A DNA stretch of 64,000 nucleotides from Clostridiaceae bacterium BRH_c20a (GCA_000961765.1 LADT01000026.1:24541-88540), one strand, 5' to 3'. Shown: positions 35,150 to 43,642, counted from the stretch's first letter. Notes: a model not told the origin generated them from the sequence alone. Numbers and translations are program-made.

Positions 35150-37510
35150 ATGAATGAACGAGTTGCAAAGCTAAGACAAGAAAGTTTAGAAACTGTGCCC
35201 TCTATTTCACTAGAACGGGCCCGACTGGTAACTGAGGCTTATAAAATGTACGAGGGCAAGGTTTCAGTACCTGTTTTAAGGGCATTAACCTTTAAATACT
35301 TAATGGAGAATAAAACCATCTGTATCAATGAAGGAGAATTGATTGTAGGTGAAAGGGGTCCTGCCCCTCAGGCCACACCTACCTATCCTGAATTGTGCTG
35401 CCATAGCTTAGAGGACATGGAGGTTATGCATAATCGGGAGACAATCTCCTTTTTTGTAAATGAAGAGGCTAAAAAGATTCAAGAGGAAGTAATTATTCCC
35501 TATTGGAAGGGTAAATCAATGCGGGACCTATTGCTTAATTCCATGACTGTCCAGTGGAAAGATTGCTATTCTGCAGGGATTTTCACTGAATTTATGGAAC
35601 AGAGGTCCCCGGGTCATACAGTAGCTGATGATAAGATATATAAAAAAGGTTTAATTGATTTAATGCAGGATATTGTTAAAAGTTTAAAAGAGTTAGACTT
35701 TTATAATGACACTAATGCATATGAAAAGCAGGAAGAATTAAATGCCATGTTGATTTGTGCTGATGCAGTTCTTACCTTTGCTCGGCGTCATGCTGAAAAG
35801 GTAGCGGAGATGGCTGAACTCGAAATAGATCCAATCAGGAAAAAGGAACTAGAAGAAATCGCAGTGGTTTGTGAACGGGTGCCAGCTCATAAACCAAGAA
35901 CCTTTAGGGAGGCATTACAGGCGTACTGGTTCTTCCATTTAGGGGTAATAACCGAGTTAAATACCTGGGATTCCTTCTGCCCTGGCAAGCTTGATCAGCA
36001 TTTATACCCCTTTTACAAAGATGATATTGCTCAAGGTATTCTTTCACCCGAAGAGGCTAAAGAGTTGTTGCAATGCTTCTGGGTTAAGTTTAACAACCAG
36101 CCTGCACCTCCTAAGGTGGGGATTACTCTAGAGGAAAGCGGAACATATACCGACTTTTGCAATATTAACATTGGCGGATTAAAACCGGATGGAACCGATG
36201 GAGTCAATGAATTATCATATATGCTTCTGGAAATAATCAATGAAATGCGCATCCTTCAGCCTAGTACAAATATTCAGGTGAGCAGGAAAAATCCCGATAA
36301 ATTTATTCAGAAAGCCGCCCAGGTAATTAGAGAAGGCTTGGGTCAGCCCTCGGTCTTTAATACCGATGCTGTCATTGAAGAGCTTTTACGACAAGGTAAA
36401 TCTATTGAGGATGCCCGCTGTGGAGGAACCAGCGGCTGTGTAGAAACAGGAGCTTTTGGTAAGGAAGCATATATTTTAACAGGTTATTTTAACCTTGTTA
36501 AGGTATTAGAAATTACCCTCTATAATGGCATGGATCCTCGCACAGGCAAATTGATAGGTATACAGACCGGAAACCCCAGATATTTTACCTCCTTTGAACA
36601 GCTAATGGATGCATTTAAAAAGCAATTAAAGCACTTTATTGATATCAAAATTCAGGGAAATAACATCATAGAAAAATTATATGCCATTCATATGCCGTCA
36701 CCCTTCCTTTCTATTATTATCAGTGACTGTATTGAAAAGGGCAAAGACTATCATGATGGTGGTGCTAGATATAATACCAACTACATTCAAGGGGTGGGTA
36801 TCGGCAGTATTACTGACAGCTTATCGGCTCTTAAGCACCATGTTTTTGAAGAAAAAACTTTGACTATGGATGAGCTCTTTAATACTTTGGAAGATAATTT
36901 TCAAGATAATGAAAAAATCCGGCAATTACTTTTAAACCTAACCCCTAAATATGGTAATGATAATGATTATGCTGATAGTATAATGCAGGCTGTATTTGAT
37001 GCTTTCTATACTGAAATAAACGGAAGGAAGAATATGAAGGGTGGTGTTTACAGAATCAATATGCTGCCTACCACCTGTCATGTCTATTTTGGTTCTGTTA
37101 TCGGTGCCACACCAGATGGGAGAAAAAGCGGGGATGTATTATCAGAGGGAATTTCACCTGTTCAAGGGGCAGACCGCAAGGGACCCACTGCAGTTATTAA
37201 GTCGGCAGCTAAAATGGACCATCTACGGACCGGGGGTACCCTCTTAAATCAAAAGTTTACACCCCAGGTTTTAGAAGGAAATGAAGGACTTATAAAACTG
37301 ACCCATCTTATCCGCTCCTATTTTAAACTTGACGGACACCATATTCAGTTTAATGTAATAAGCGCAGAAACCCTACGAAAAGCCCAGGCTGAACCTGAGA
37401 AATACCGGGATTTGATCGTTAGGGTAGCGGGCTACAGTGATTACTTTAGAAACCTCAATAAAAAGCTTCAGGACGAAATAATCGCCAGAACAGAGTATGA
37501 CTCAATGTAG
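35150..37510 (+). CDS. hypD: trans-4-hydroxy-L-proline dehydratase-type glycyl-radical enzyme (HypD)
   Basis: A 786-residue glycyl-radical enzyme. The radical glycine lies in RVAGYSDYF near residue 761 and the thiyl cysteine in GTSGCVETGAFGKEAY near 429. The GCVET motif, with E two residues after the cysteine, together with FMEQRSPGHT, ELNTWDSFCPGKLDQH and a matching overall course, agrees with Clostridioides difficile HypD as I remember it. HypD removes water from trans-4-hydroxyproline to give pyrroline-5-carboxylate. CutC and glycerol dehydratase have GCVEP instead. The usual P5C reductase gene (proC) is not adjacent. The activase is upstream. Confidence 0.85.
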   Translation: MNERVAKLRQESLETVPSISLERARLVTEAYKMYEGKVSVPVLRALTFKYLMENKTICINEGELIVGERGPAPQATPTYPELCCHSLEDMEVMHNRETISFFVNEEAKKIQEEVIIPYWKGKSMRDLLLNSMTVQWKDCYSAGIFTEFMEQRSPGHTVADDKIYKKGLIDLMQDIVKSLKELDFYNDTNAYEKQEELNAMLICADAVLTFARRHAEKVAEMAELEIDPIRKKELEEIAVVCERVPAHKPRTFREALQAYWFFHLGVITELNTWDSFCPGKLDQHLYPFYKDDIAQGILSPEEAKELLQCFWVKFNNQPAPPKVGITLEESGTYTDFCNINIGGLKPDGTDGVNELSYMLLEIINEMRILQPSTNIQVSRKNPDKFIQKAAQVIREGLGQPSVFNTDAVIEELLRQGKSIEDARCGGTSGCVETGAFGKEAYILTGYFNLVKVLEITLYNGMDPRTGKLIGIQTGNPRYFTSFEQLMDAFKKQLKHFIDIKIQGNNIIEKLYAIHMPSPFLSIIISDCIEKGKDYHDGGARYNTNYIQGVGIGSITDSLSALKHHVFEEKTLTMDELFNTLEDNFQDNEKIRQLLLNLTPKYGNDNDYADSIMQAVFDAFYTEINGRKNMKGGVYRINMLPTTCHVYFGSVIGATPDGRKSGDVLSEGISPVQGADRKGPTAVIKSAAKMDHLRTGGTLLNQKFTPQVLEGNEGLIKLTHLIRSYFKLDGHHIQFNVISAETLRKAQAEPEKYRDLIVRVAGYSDYFRNLNKKLQDEIIARTEYDSM

Positions 37511-37561
37511 ACTTGTTAGGGGGCAGCTCCAACGCCGCCCCGGAATAGTGTAAAAGTCTTA

Positions 37562-37598
37562 AAAAGAGAAACCGGCTTAGTTAGCCGGTTTCTCTTTT
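37562..37598 (+). terminator. terminator of the hypD unit
   Basis: A 15-bp stem (AAAAGAGAAACCGGC and complement) with a 7-base loop, ending in TTTT. Confidence 0.85.
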
Positions 37599-37865
37599 GA
37601 GTACACTGAAATATAAGGCGGGGTCAGAAGAATATAAAATTTAACCACGGGCCTTCGAGCACACGGATAAACACGGTAAAAAATCGATTTGTTACAACTA
37701 ATATCGATGCATCCCTTAAGCTAGACCTTTGAGCAGATGCATCCTATAATCTTCACTTGCATCTGATGCATCCAAATATCTCAATCCAAAACTAATTCTC
37801 TTACTCGGTGACACAATGGCACGGTAGCACGAAACTAATAAGCTTAATGCTGGGTAGCTGCAATC
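37599..37865. other. non-coding region with decayed repeat fragments
   Basis: No credible gene is present. The stretch includes GGGGTCAG, a phrase with ACCACGGGCCTT and CACGGATAAACACGG, and several GATGCATC words (near 37708, 37736 and 37767). These look like leftovers of dispersed intergenic repeats. Nothing else is supported. Confidence 0.4.
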
Positions 37866-38228
37866 TTATGAATGACAGCTATGCTCATGGTCGTGCTCAC
37901 AGCTCGAACCGGAATCGGAAATTTCCCCATTGAGAAAATCCTCAGCGACTTTTTTTATATCGCCGGAACAGCCGCGAATGACTTTGATACCGTTAGTTTG
38001 CAAAACGTTTACTGCCCCATCACCCATATTACCGGCTAGCATAACTTTTACTCCCTGACCGGCGAGAATAGTGGCGATATTTGATTTGCAGCCGCAGCTT
38101 ACCGGAGAAGCTACTTTTTCCTCAGCAATGATCTGTTTATTCCCATCTGCTGTGAATACAGTAAAATATTCGCAGTGGCCGAAGTGGCTATCTACTTGGC
38201 TATTTCTAGAAGGTACTGCAATTTTCAT
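37866..38228 (-). CDS. NifX/NifB-type dinitrogenase cofactor-like binding protein
   Basis: About 120 residues of the NifX/NifY/NafY-like fold: MKIAVPSRNSQVDSHFGHCEYFTVF and a GVKVMLAGNMGDGAVNVLQTNGIKVIRG core. The C-terminus is rich in cysteine and histidine (SSCEHDHEHSCHS) and could hold a metal. Relatives in anaerobes without nitrogenase are thought to carry Fe-S or Fe-Mo species; no substrate is proven. ATG 38228 is chosen over 38234 because of its spacing from AAGGGGG. Confidence 0.85.
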   Translation of the reverse strand: MKIAVPSRNSQVDSHFGHCEYFTVFTADGNKQIIAEEKVASPVSCGCKSNIATILAGQGVKVMLAGNMGDGAVNVLQTNGIKVIRGCSGDIKKVAEDFLNGEISDSGSSCEHDHEHSCHS

Positions 38229-38336
38229 AAACATTCCCCCTTAGTAAATTAGCAAAACTATTGTGGTCATATGTTCAGTATAGCTAATGCTGCTAAAATA
38301 GTAAAGCAATTAATATAAAGGAAACTCGACTTAACC

Positions 38337-38756
38337 TTAGTTTAATCTATCAATAATGTAGTATAACTCATTATTTTCCTTTTCAATTCTTTTCTTTAGA
38401 ATGGTAAATATTTGGCTTGTATCAGTAATAAATTGCTCTGGGTTATTCTTAATTGTGATAGAGCTAGGCCATTTTTTTAAGTACTTTTCAAAACTCTCCT
38501 TTAAGCCGCTCATTTCTTCAATATACCTTTCAGCCATAGTACTTATATCTTTGTTTGTGTCTTTCAAAAGCCTGGGATAGAGTCCATTGTCTTCAGCAGC
38601 TAGATGCATGTTTAATAATCCGGCTAGCTTGGCGAGTAGAGAGCGGACTGACTTACAATCTTTACTTAATTGCTCTAAGCTTAATAAACGGGATATTTCA
38701 CCTGTTAATAACATTATTTCCTCATGCTGTTTTCGGAATCGCAAGGTTCTTTCCAT
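38337..38756 (-). CDS. hemerythrin-like HHE domain protein
   Basis: A 139-residue all-helical protein. RKQHEEIMLLTGEISRLL, NMHLAAEDNGLYPRLL and ENNELYYIIDRL show the histidines and carboxylates expected of a hemerythrin/HHE bundle that binds a di-iron site. Such proteins sense or bind oxygen, NO or iron in anaerobes. It starts at an ATG behind AGGAGG. It is a separate unit from the NifX-like gene, about 100 bases away. Confidence 0.82.
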   Translation of the reverse strand: MERTLRFRKQHEEIMLLTGEISRLLSLEQLSKDCKSVRSLLAKLAGLLNMHLAAEDNGLYPRLLKDTNKDISTMAERYIEEMSGLKESFEKYLKKWPSSITIKNNPEQFITDTSQIFTILKKRIEKENNELYYIIDRLN

Positions 38757-38861
38757 AAATCTTACCTCCTAATGTAATGACTGGATATAATAATTGTAAA
38801 TCAAAGGGTAAAGGTTTGTTGTGAGATTTGTCACATTTTTAGGAAAAAAAGCAAACAAAGG

Positions 38862-38893
38862 GACAAATGTCTATTAATGTATAGACATTTGTC
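38862..38893. promoter_or_regulatory. 13-bp perfect inverted repeat, candidate operator
   Basis: GACAAATGTCTAT at 38862-38874 is complementary to ATAGACATTTGTC at 38881-38893 with a 6-base loop. It lies about 105 bases upstream of the minus-strand hemerythrin gene and about 115 bases before the Spo0E-like gene. Sub-repeats of ATGTCTAT suggest protein binding; a terminator is less likely since no gene ends here. Confidence 0.4.
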
Positions 38894-39007
38894 TATAGAA
38901 AATAATGTAAATATTCCTTAGAATAGAGTAGAGATTATTATAAATTGTTTATTTATGTCGAAAAACCCATTCTTGATATAGAAAAAATATAACGAGAGGG
39001 ATTAGTT

Positions 39008-39181
39008 ATGAATGTTGATTTGCTCATGTTGGAAATAGAAGATAAAAGAGAAGAGTTGAAAAACTTATATGAGAAAGAAAATCAGCTGATAAGCGAGGAG
39101 ATACTTGCTAAAAGTAATGAGTTAGATGAATTAATAGTTAAATATCTAAAGCTAGCTTTTGCTTTACATACAAAATTCTAG
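39008..39181 (+). CDS. Spo0E-like aspartyl-phosphate phosphatase
   Basis: A 57-residue protein with ATG behind GAGAGGG. Two helices are visible, and the second contains the family motif SNELDELIVKY (SQELDxLI in Spo0E). Spo0E-type phosphatases remove phosphate from Spo0A-P and delay sporulation. The small size is normal. Its presence indicates a sporulating host, and it complements the PAS kinase at 29.8 kb. It stands alone. Confidence 0.8.
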   Translation: MNVDLLMLEIEDKREELKNLYEKENQLISEEILAKSNELDELIVKYLKLAFALHTKF

Positions 39182-39240
39182 AGGGTAGGATAGCTAAATA
39201 GGTGGTTATGCTCTTAATAAACTGAAAAAGGTATAGTAAT

Positions 39241-39281
39241 AAATAGTGGCTCTTAACCATCAATGGTTAGAGCCACTATTT
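39241..39281. terminator. long hairpin between Spo0E-like and AOR genes
   Basis: AAATAGTGGCTCT pairs with AGAGCCACTATTT, with further pairing of AACCAT and ATGGTT inside. There is a short T stretch within the arm; it probably terminates the Spo0E-like transcript. Confidence 0.65.
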
Positions 39282-39349
39282 ATGGGAATTAAAGTATATT
39301 ATCAGCGGGTATTCTGCAAACTAAGAAAAAATATTGGAGGAATAAAGCT

Positions 39350-41074
39350 ATGAAATTGATTCGTATTAATATGGCTGAAAAAAGAGTAACTACTGAAAAT
39401 GCCCCTGATAATTATGCTATTATGGGAGGAAGGGCTTTAACCACGGAGGTTATTGCTAGAGAAGTTGACCCTACCTGTCATCCCCTAGGTCATAACAACA
39501 AATTGGTTATCGCACCGGGCTTACTCTCCGGTACAAGTGCACCTAGCTCAGGAAGGTTATCAATAGGCTTTAAAAGCCCCCTTACAGGTGGGATAAAAGA
39601 ATCTAATGCAGGAGGGACCGCTGCCCAAAAGCTAGCTAAGTTAGGGATAAAAGCAATTATCATTGAACAAATACCTAAAGAGGAAGGTTTTTCTATATTG
39701 AGAGTAACCAAGGATGGTGTTGAACTAGTTGATGGTTCGACATTACGAGGAAAAGCAAATTATGAGATTTGTGCTACCTTACAGAAAAAATATGGTGAAA
39801 AGGTTTGTGTAATGTCTATTGGTCCGGCTGGTGAGTATAAGCTCTCAGGTGCTACTGTAGCTGTATCTGATAGTGAGGGAAGGCCAGTTCGCCACTGCGG
39901 CAGGGGTGGTGGTGGTGCTGTCCTAGGCTCTAAAGGGATTAAAGCTATAGTAATAGATGATACGGATGCGCCGAAAGTAGCAATTCATGACCAGGAGAAA
40001 TTTAAAGAAGCTGCCCGGGATTTTGGAAAGATTCTTACCTCCCATCCCGTAAGTGGTCAAGGTCTGCCCCTTTACGGTACTGCAGTTTTAATAAATATTT
40101 TAAATGAGGCCGGTGGTTTGCCTACTAAGAACTTCCGCTATGGTCGGTTTGATTTTGCGGACAAAATTAGTGGTGAAATGGTTCATGATGTAATAAATGA
40201 ACGAAAGGGCAAGGTTACCCATGCTTGCCATCCTGGTTGTGTTATCCGTTGTTCCCAAGTATATCATGATAAAGAAGGAAAATATCTAACTGCAGGCTTC
40301 GAATATGAAACTATCTGGGCCTTTGGAGCTAATTGTATGATTGATGATATTGATGCTATCGCAAGGTTAGATTATCTTTGTGATGATATAGGAATTGATA
40401 CTATAGAGATGGGGGTAACCATGGGCGTAGCAATGGAAGGCGGAGTGATTCCTTTTGGTGACGCAGATGGTGCTATAAAGCTTTTAGAACAGGTAAGGCA
40501 AGGTACGGAGTTGGGCAGAATTATTGGTAATGGAGCCGGGTTTACAGGAAAAGCCTTTGGTGTAACTAGGGTACCTACTGTAAAGAATCAGGGTATTCCT
40601 GCCTATGACCCCCGTTCAGTAAAAGGTATAGGTGTTACCTATGCCACTACACCAATGGGTGCTGACCATACTGCCGGGTATAGTGTTACAGCTAATATTT
40701 TAAAGGTAGGTAGTCATATTGACCCTCTGAAGAAAGAAGGACAGGTTGAGCTTTCCCGCAATCTGCAAATTGCTACTGCTGCAGTAGACAGTACCGGTTT
40801 ATGCTTATTTACAGCCTTTGCATTACTTGATGAGCCCAGGGCTTTACAAAGAGTAGTTGATATGCTTAATGCCCAATATAATTTACAGCTTACAATAGAT
40901 GATGTAACTGCTTTAGGAAAAGCTGTTTTAAAAACTGAACGGTCATTTAATTTTAAAGCTGGATTGAATGAAGCAGAAGACAGATTGCCCGAGTTTTTCC
41001 AAGAGGAATTAGACCCCCATGGTACAGTATTCGACGTATCTGATGCAGAGCTAGACCAGCTATTTAACTTTTAG
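39350..41074 (+). CDS. tungsten-dependent aldehyde:ferredoxin oxidoreductase family protein
   Basis: A 574-residue AOR-family enzyme: N-terminal KLIRINMAEKRVTTENAP, the pterin-binding GRLSIGFKSPLTGGIKESNAGG, GRGGGGAVLGSKGIKAI, and AFGANCMIDDIDAI. Cluster cysteines appear as ACHPGCVIRC near residue 298 and a final one in TGLCLFTAF. AOR enzymes oxidise aldehydes to acids, or reduce acids, with ferredoxin at a tungstopterin. It is slightly shorter than the classic 600-620. A MoaD-like gene 13 bases downstream is a frequent partner of such genes. The exact aldehyde is unknown. Confidence 0.9.
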   Translation: MKLIRINMAEKRVTTENAPDNYAIMGGRALTTEVIAREVDPTCHPLGHNNKLVIAPGLLSGTSAPSSGRLSIGFKSPLTGGIKESNAGGTAAQKLAKLGIKAIIIEQIPKEEGFSILRVTKDGVELVDGSTLRGKANYEICATLQKKYGEKVCVMSIGPAGEYKLSGATVAVSDSEGRPVRHCGRGGGGAVLGSKGIKAIVIDDTDAPKVAIHDQEKFKEAARDFGKILTSHPVSGQGLPLYGTAVLINILNEAGGLPTKNFRYGRFDFADKISGEMVHDVINERKGKVTHACHPGCVIRCSQVYHDKEGKYLTAGFEYETIWAFGANCMIDDIDAIARLDYLCDDIGIDTIEMGVTMGVAMEGGVIPFGDADGAIKLLEQVRQGTELGRIIGNGAGFTGKAFGVTRVPTVKNQGIPAYDPRSVKGIGVTYATTPMGADHTAGYSVTANILKVGSHIDPLKKEGQVELSRNLQIATAAVDSTGLCLFTAFALLDEPRALQRVVDMLNAQYNLQLTIDDVTALGKAVLKTERSFNFKAGLNEAEDRLPEFFQEELDPHGTVFDVSDAELDQLFNF

Positions 41075-41087
41075 TTGGTGAGATATT

Positions 41088-41324
41088 ATGCGCTTAGAAG
41101 TAAGGTTGTTTGCTACCTTAAGGGATATATTTCCTAAAGAAAAAAGGGGAATGGACTTGGTGACTTTAGAACTGGGAAGTACTCTAGATGACCTTATCAA
41201 ATATTTAAAGATTCCGGAGGATGCTCCCCTAATTATTCTTGTAAACGGTAGGAGGCAAATTGAAAATATTGAACTAGCTGACGGAGATCGAATAGGGATA
41301 TTTCCTCCGGTTGGAGGCGGATAA
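41088..41324 (+). CDS. MoaD/ThiS-family sulfur carrier
   Basis: A 78-residue ubiquitin-fold protein ending in PPVGGG, whose C-terminal diglycine is thiocarboxylated. MRLEVRLFATLRDIFP is the MoaD-type start. It supplies sulfur for the dithiolene of molybdopterin or tungstopterin. Its place directly after the AOR gene, with an overlapping ribosome site, suggests dedicated cofactor supply for that enzyme. Confidence 0.88.
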   Translation: MRLEVRLFATLRDIFPKEKRGMDLVTLELGSTLDDLIKYLKIPEDAPLIILVNGRRQIENIELADGDRIGIFPPVGGG

Positions 41325-41366
41325 ATACAATGCTCAGACATAATTTTAAAAAAGGGGGACTTTTAA

Positions 41367-41711
41367 ATGCATGTAGTTAATCTTTCCGAAAAAACGGTTT
41401 ACTCTGATAAATCTTTAACAAAAAAAATAGTCTATCGTGATAAGGACGTGCTTGCCTTTGTTTTAAATTTCAAACCGGGTCAAGTCCTGCCTACCCACAA
41501 TCATCCGGGTATGGTGACTATTCTCCAAGTATTAAAAGGAAAGGGTAAGTTCACTTTAGACAATGAAACCAAGGAACTAGGAACTAGCCAAATTTTAATC
41601 TGCCAGGGAAAGGAAATGCTAAGCTTAATTAATGATGGGGATGAAGAATTATCATTATACGTCACCCTAACCCCTGGACCAACTGATGAAAGGTATGCTG
41701 ACGAAGTTTAG
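41367..41711 (+). CDS. single-domain cupin protein
   Basis: A 114-residue beta-barrel protein with the cupin metal motif PGQVLPTHNHPGMVTILQVLKG, split here as PGQVLPTHNHPG and LQVLKGKGKFTL. Histidines in THNH may hold a metal ion. Function is not determined; it follows the AOR-MoaD pair by 42 bases and may belong to their operon. Confidence 0.82.
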   Translation: MHVVNLSEKTVYSDKSLTKKIVYRDKDVLAFVLNFKPGQVLPTHNHPGMVTILQVLKGKGKFTLDNETKELGTSQILICQGKEMLSLINDGDEELSLYVTLTPGPTDERYADEV

Positions 41712-41736
41712 TAAGAAAATCTTATTATAAGGTGGA

Positions 41737-41768
41737 AATCCCGGGAAATATATCTTCTGGGATTTTTG
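41737..41768 (+). terminator. terminator of the AOR-MoaD-cupin unit
   Basis: AAATCCC pairs with GGGATTT around a 15-base loop and ends with TTT. Confidence 0.65.
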
Positions 41769-41880
41769 TATTTCAGGCTAAATATAATCCTATTTAACAG
41801 CAAATTATGCTATATTTATAATAATATTAATGTGATTCTGTCTTCAATATATAAGCTTTAATTGATTTGGGGGTAGGGTT

Positions 41881-42138
41881 ATGGATTGTCGAATCGGTTG
41901 TGGAGCTTGCTGTATCGCTGGGTCTATTTCATCTAATATACCAGGTATGCCTAAGGGTAAAGCAGCCGGTGTTAGATGCATTCAATTGACGTTTGACAAT
42001 AAGTGCAATTTATTCGGCAAAGCAGAAAGACCCTTAGTATGCAATACACTAAAGCCTTCACTAGAGATGTGTGGGACAAGATATGAAGATGCCTTTTCAT
42101 ATCTGGCTTCTCTTGAAGAGGCTACTAAACTTGAATAA
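41881..42138 (+). CDS. YkgJ-family cysteine cluster protein
   Basis: An 85-residue protein with the YkgJ pattern MDCRIGCGACCIAGSISS, GMPKGKAAGVRC, CNLFGKAERPLVC and a final MCGTRYEDAFSYL. The conserved cysteines probably bind zinc or an iron-sulfur cluster (CxxxCxxCC type). The role is unknown throughout the family. It starts at an ATG behind GGGGGTAGGG and is followed by a decayed phosphoesterase gene. Confidence 0.85.
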   Translation: MDCRIGCGACCIAGSISSNIPGMPKGKAAGVRCIQLTFDNKCNLFGKAERPLVCNTLKPSLEMCGTRYEDAFSYLASLEEATKLE

Positions 42139-42157
42139 CACTGAGAGGATGTGGCAT

Positions 42158-42545
42158 ATGTTTCGGTTCTTTTTTTCTGCAGTAGTAATTATCTATATTC
42201 CCATTATACTGCTCTATGGAGGCTGGAATGCCCTCAATCCTCGGGTAATTAATTACAGCAGTGAGAAAGGATTTAAAGATGGTATTGGCTGGAGTTGATA
42301 AAAGCTTGCCCATTATCTTGCTGAATCATCAACCCATAGAACTGGATGCTGCCCAAATGGAAGGTGTTGATCTTCAAGTTTCAGGACATACCCATAGGGA
42401 TCAGATATTTCCTGCTAATATCTCAAAACCTTCTATTCCCCTGAAAACTGTTACTCCAGCTAGACCTAACTCTTTTGTTTTAAAACGATGGCGTGATATA
42501 AGGGCAACCTTTATACTTGTCACTCTCCCCGATATAAATCCTTAA
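42158..42545 (+). pseudogene. internally deleted calcineurin-like metallophosphoesterase
   Basis: The first part (ATG 42158) reads MFRFFFSAVVIIYIPIILLYGGW, the membrane start of a YaeI-like phosphoesterase, and stops at 42298. In another frame the C-terminal part follows: SLPIILLNHQPIEL, then VDLQVSGHTHRDQIFPAN with the GHTHR metal motif. The central catalytic region (DxH, GDxxD, GNH) is missing. A deletion joined the two ends out of frame, so the gene is dead. Confidence 0.75.
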
Positions 42546-42546
42546 T

Positions 42547-42972
42547 CTACGAGCCTTCCCTGTAATTTTCACCAACTTTATCACCCCTTTCTTTTATTTG
42601 ACTAAAAAAATTTGCCAGTACCGCTCCCAACCAAACTGCTAATAAACCAAGTAATACACTTAATCCTATGTTTAATAAAGCAACATTATAATTGTGTTCT
42701 TTTATTATATTTAGAGTTTCTAAGCTAAATGTTGAAAAAGTTGTAAATGCTCCTAAAAATCCAACACTAACCATCATTCTCACCTGGGGTGAAATTAAAG
42801 ACTTGTCCAAAGTAATAATATAAAAAAAGCCTAAGAGAAAACACCCGAGAATATTTACAATAAATGTTCCATATGGGAAGATATGTTGGCTTTTATTATA
42901 TATCCATGTCGAAAGCAGAAATCTACCTAATGCCCCTAGGGCACCCCCTAGCGAAATATAAAGATAAAGCAT
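42547..42972 (-). CDS. crcB: fluoride ion channel CrcB/Fluc
   Basis: A 141-residue membrane protein with four hydrophobic helices. ISLGGALGALGRFLLS, PYGTFIVNILGCFLLGF and GFLGAFTTFSTFSLE are the Fluc signatures (NxxG and the TFS phenylalanine box). It lets fluoride leave the cell. A fluoride riboswitch lies directly upstream on the same strand, a firm link. The GGGAGG site is about 20 bases before this ATG, which is longer than normal; a non-standard start a few codons upstream is possible. Confidence 0.93.
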   Translation of the reverse strand: MLYLYISLGGALGALGRFLLSTWIYNKSQHIFPYGTFIVNILGCFLLGFFYIITLDKSLISPQVRMMVSVGFLGAFTTFSTFSLETLNIIKEHNYNVALLNIGLSVLLGLLAVWLGAVLANFFSQIKERGDKVGENYREGS

Positions 42973-43008
42973 ATAATTATTAATAATTTATCCCTCCCTG
43001 AATAAAAT

Positions 43009-43092
43009 AAAACCCCTACCGGTATTATGACCAGTAGGAGCCATTAGCTAATTAACAAACATTTAGCGGTTAAAGGCGAGCTCCATCGCCTA
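43009..43092 (-). ncRNA. fluoride riboswitch (crcB motif) with terminator
   Basis: On the minus strand the RNA reads GGCGATGGAGCTCGCC, then TTAACCGCT, and after a variable part TAATGGCTCCTAC, which are the conserved blocks of the crcB motif. The last block overlaps a hairpin CCTACTGGT / ACCGGTAGG followed by GGTTTTATTTT, a terminator. Fluoride binding should prevent termination and allow crcB expression, about 40 bases downstream. Confidence 0.92.
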
Positions 43093-43180
43093 TCCATATA
43101 CCGGTATTATATAATAATATGACAAAAATTTCTATATTAATAATTATTCCCGCTATGCAATTAGGAAAAAGGGGCGGCTT

Positions 43181-43408
43181 TTGAATTACTGTCTTATGAT
43201 ACATAATTATCCGCCTCTCATTGTCTATGACGGGGATAAGCACCTTTATTATGAGTGTTTGCAAAAATATGATGAAACAGAGGAACTAAATCCTCTGTAT
43301 GAGTTTTTCAAATATGAAACGGAAAAAACATGGGAAAAGGCACTGGTCCTCGCCAGTGGCGTGAAGCAGGAACGCAAAGGCTTATCAGATTTTACTCAGA
43401 GTATATAG
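43181..43408 (+). pseudogene. fragment of a Fic-domain protein
   Basis: The frame starts without a clear ribosome site. NYPPLIVYDGDKHLYYECLQ near its start and NPLYEFFKYETEKTWEKAL match, from memory, the C-terminal part of Fic/DOC AMP-transferases (GYPP-ix, YYxALxxA). The catalytic HPFxxGNGR is absent. It is a truncated remnant of a larger gene. Confidence 0.6.
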
Positions 43409-43532
43409 AAAACAAAATAATATGGAAACAAAAGTCATCTAGAAAAGGGGATGGCTTTTTTGTTTGCCAGTAAGAGTTTAAAGGAGGGTAGAATGAATCT
43501 CTGAATCCGCAAAAAAACCATTCCATCTGAAC

Positions 43533-43558
43533 AAGTTCGGCTTTATAAATAATTTTCA
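43533..43558 (-). repeat. short relic of a Y1 transposase gene, shared with 62.6 kb
   Basis: These 26 bases are identical to 62627-62652. On the minus strand they encode YKAELVQME, the beginning of the decayed transposase at 62.6 kb. The rest of the gene is missing here. Confidence 0.65.
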
Positions 43559-43642
43559 TTCAAGCAAGTAAAACACATCGTTTTTAAGAATATAAGCTCT
43601 TTGCTGTAGTAAGAGTATAAAGTAAGGTTATGTCTATCACTC

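Noticed and set aside
35150..37510. Pyruvate formate-lyase or choline lyase
   Set aside because: PFL has adjacent cysteines and CutC has GCVEP; this protein has a single cysteine in GCVET as in HypD.
37620..37800. GATGCATC words as an operator set
   Set aside because: Irregular spacing and no nearby promoter; more likely debris of dispersed repeats.
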